A program made the position numbers and the translations under genes. Positions 63,290 to 64,000 of a DNA stretch of 64,000 nt are shown here, piece by piece. How positions within the stretch are numbered: the first letter of the stretch is position 1; each line of letters begins with the position of its first letter. Under the pieces are notes generated by a model. It had not been told where the DNA came from, ran no database searches, and saw only the letters and a program-made list of their open reading frames with translations. This DNA comes from an uncultured Hyphomicrobiales bacterium (GTDB lineage Bacteria > Pseudomonadota > Alphaproteobacteria > Rhizobiales > Xanthobacteraceae): positions 1-64,000 of the forward strand of contig CAIRGJ010000062.1 of assembly GCA_903878085.1 (NCBI GenBank). The letters run 5' to 3'.

Positions 63290-64000
63290 GACTTACCTCT
63301 ACAGTTGGTTCGGGCTGACTGACGGAACTGCCGCCCATCAGCAGGCCGAGCTTCTCGCGCGTCGCCGACGCGGCCACCAGCGGCTCGGACAGGCGGCCGT
63401 GAAACATCACGGCGATGCGGTCGGCGATTTCGGCCAACTCGTCGAGATCCTGGCTGATCACCAGCACCGCGGTGCCGCGGCCGGAGAGATCGAGCAGCGC
63501 CTGGCGGATCACCGCGGCGGCGCCGGCATCAACGCCCCAGGTCGGCTGGCTCACCACCAGCACGCCCGGTTCGCGCAGGATTTCACGGCCGACGATGAAT
63601 TTCTGCAAGTTTCCGCCCGACAGGCTGACCGCTTCCGGGTCGCGCTTGGCCTTGCGCACGTCGAAGGTCTTGGTGGTCTTGTCGACGGTTTCCAACGTCG
63701 CCGGTCTGTCGATGAAACCGTGATTGACCATGCCGCTCGCGGCGTGGCCGGTGAGCAGCGCGTTTTCCGATAACTTCATGCGCGGCGCGGTGCCGTGGCC
63801 GAGGCGTTCTTCCGGCACGAAGGCGGCGCCCAGCCGCCGCCGCTGCGTCACCGACATTAATCCGGCGGCTTCGCCGTCGATCACGACATTGCCCTCGGCG
63901 CCGGACAGCCGCTCGCCGGACAAGGCCGCGAAGAATTCGTCCTGGCCGTTGCCGGCAACCCCGGCGATGCCGAGGATCTCGCCGCCTTTGACCTCAAGCG
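63273..64000 (-). CDS. Dual-domain ABC transporter ATP-binding protein, partial at window edge
   Basis: Only the C-terminal part is in the window; the gene continues past 64000. It begins inside the second ATPase domain, with the degenerate Walker A-like GVAGNGQDE near 63960, followed by FVPEERLGHG, signature LSGGNLQKF and Walker B-like LVVSQPTWGVDAGA. This is the second half of a sugar/nucleoside-type double ATPase (YufO/RbsA-like). It powers the two permeases downstream. Confidence 0.92.
   Translation of the reverse strand, partial: LEVKGGEILGIAGVAGNGQDEFFAALSGERLSGAEGNVVIDGEAAGLMSVTQRRRLGAAFVPEERLGHGTAPRMKLSENALLTGHAASGMVNHGFIDRPATLETVDKTTKTFDVRKAKRDPEAVSLSGGNLQKFIVGREILREPGVLVVSQPTWGVDAGAAAVIRQALLDLSGRGTAVLVISQDLDELAEIADRIAVMFHGRLSEPLVAASATREKLGLLMGGSSVSQPEPTVEVSHAVGA

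Noticed and set aside
1-64000. CRISPR arrays or defence islands
   Set aside because: No regularly spaced direct repeats, cas genes or recognisable defence nucleases are seen on either strand.

Overview
The window is high-GC, gene-dense DNA from an alphaproteobacterium of the Hyphomicrobiales (Rhizobiales), most like Bradyrhizobiaceae/Xanthobacteraceae. The evidence is the core gene order rmuC-def-fmt-truA-dapE-dapD-argB-engB-yidC-rnpA-rpmH, short palindromic intergenic repeats of the kind common in those families, FixK/Fnr-type boxes, and PHA, type III PKS and Urt-type transport genes. No species is claimed.

1-13.8 kb is housekeeping: protein formylation (def, fmt), tRNA modification (truA), lysine/diaminopimelate synthesis (dapD, dapE), arginine synthesis (argB), a ribosome-assembly GTPase (engB), and the rpmH-rnpA-yidC set. 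Two oddities sit here. dapE has an in-frame TAA at codon 22, and a lower-GC histidine kinase gene interrupts the dapE-truA neighbourhood. 14-19.5 kb holds a TVP38-family membrane protein, a flavin disulfide reductase and a histidine kinase in tandem, then a type III polyketide synthase overlapping an isoprenylcysteine-methyltransferase-like gene, and tRNA-Arg(ACG).

From the 3' end of that tRNA to about 43.2 kb the DNA looks accessory. Diverged copies of one non-coding repeat lie at 19.6, 27.9, 39.7 and 43.2 kb and divide it into modules. Module 1 is a TetR regulator with a twin-palindrome operator, a four-gene ABC importer, a CocE/NonD hydrolase, a cupin and a DHDPS-family aldolase/lyase, which looks like an uncharacterised catabolic operon. 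Module 2 is a Urt-type urea/short-amide importer with formamidase and an FmdB-like zinc ribbon. It diverges from a LuxR-type response regulator and an 1126-residue protein that fuses an NCS1-type permease, a cysteine cluster, a histidine kinase and a receiver. That permease-kinase with its divergent amide operon is the most interesting system in the window. Module 3 is a large GGDEF-EAL protein.

43.4-55 kb looks like a low-oxygen module: a Crp/Fnr regulator with two Fnr-type boxes, a truncated narK that appears fused to the end of an nnrS, a PhaC-like hydrolase, PHA synthase, a stand-alone LigD-type polymerase, DUF3775, an ADP-forming acyl-CoA synthetase/GNAT fusion and a Mg-type P-ATPase. 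55-64 kb is a purine-use locus: a molybdenum hydroxylase with its FAD subunit, a divergent 8-oxoguanine deaminase, and a BMP-family nucleoside/purine ABC importer that runs off the right edge.
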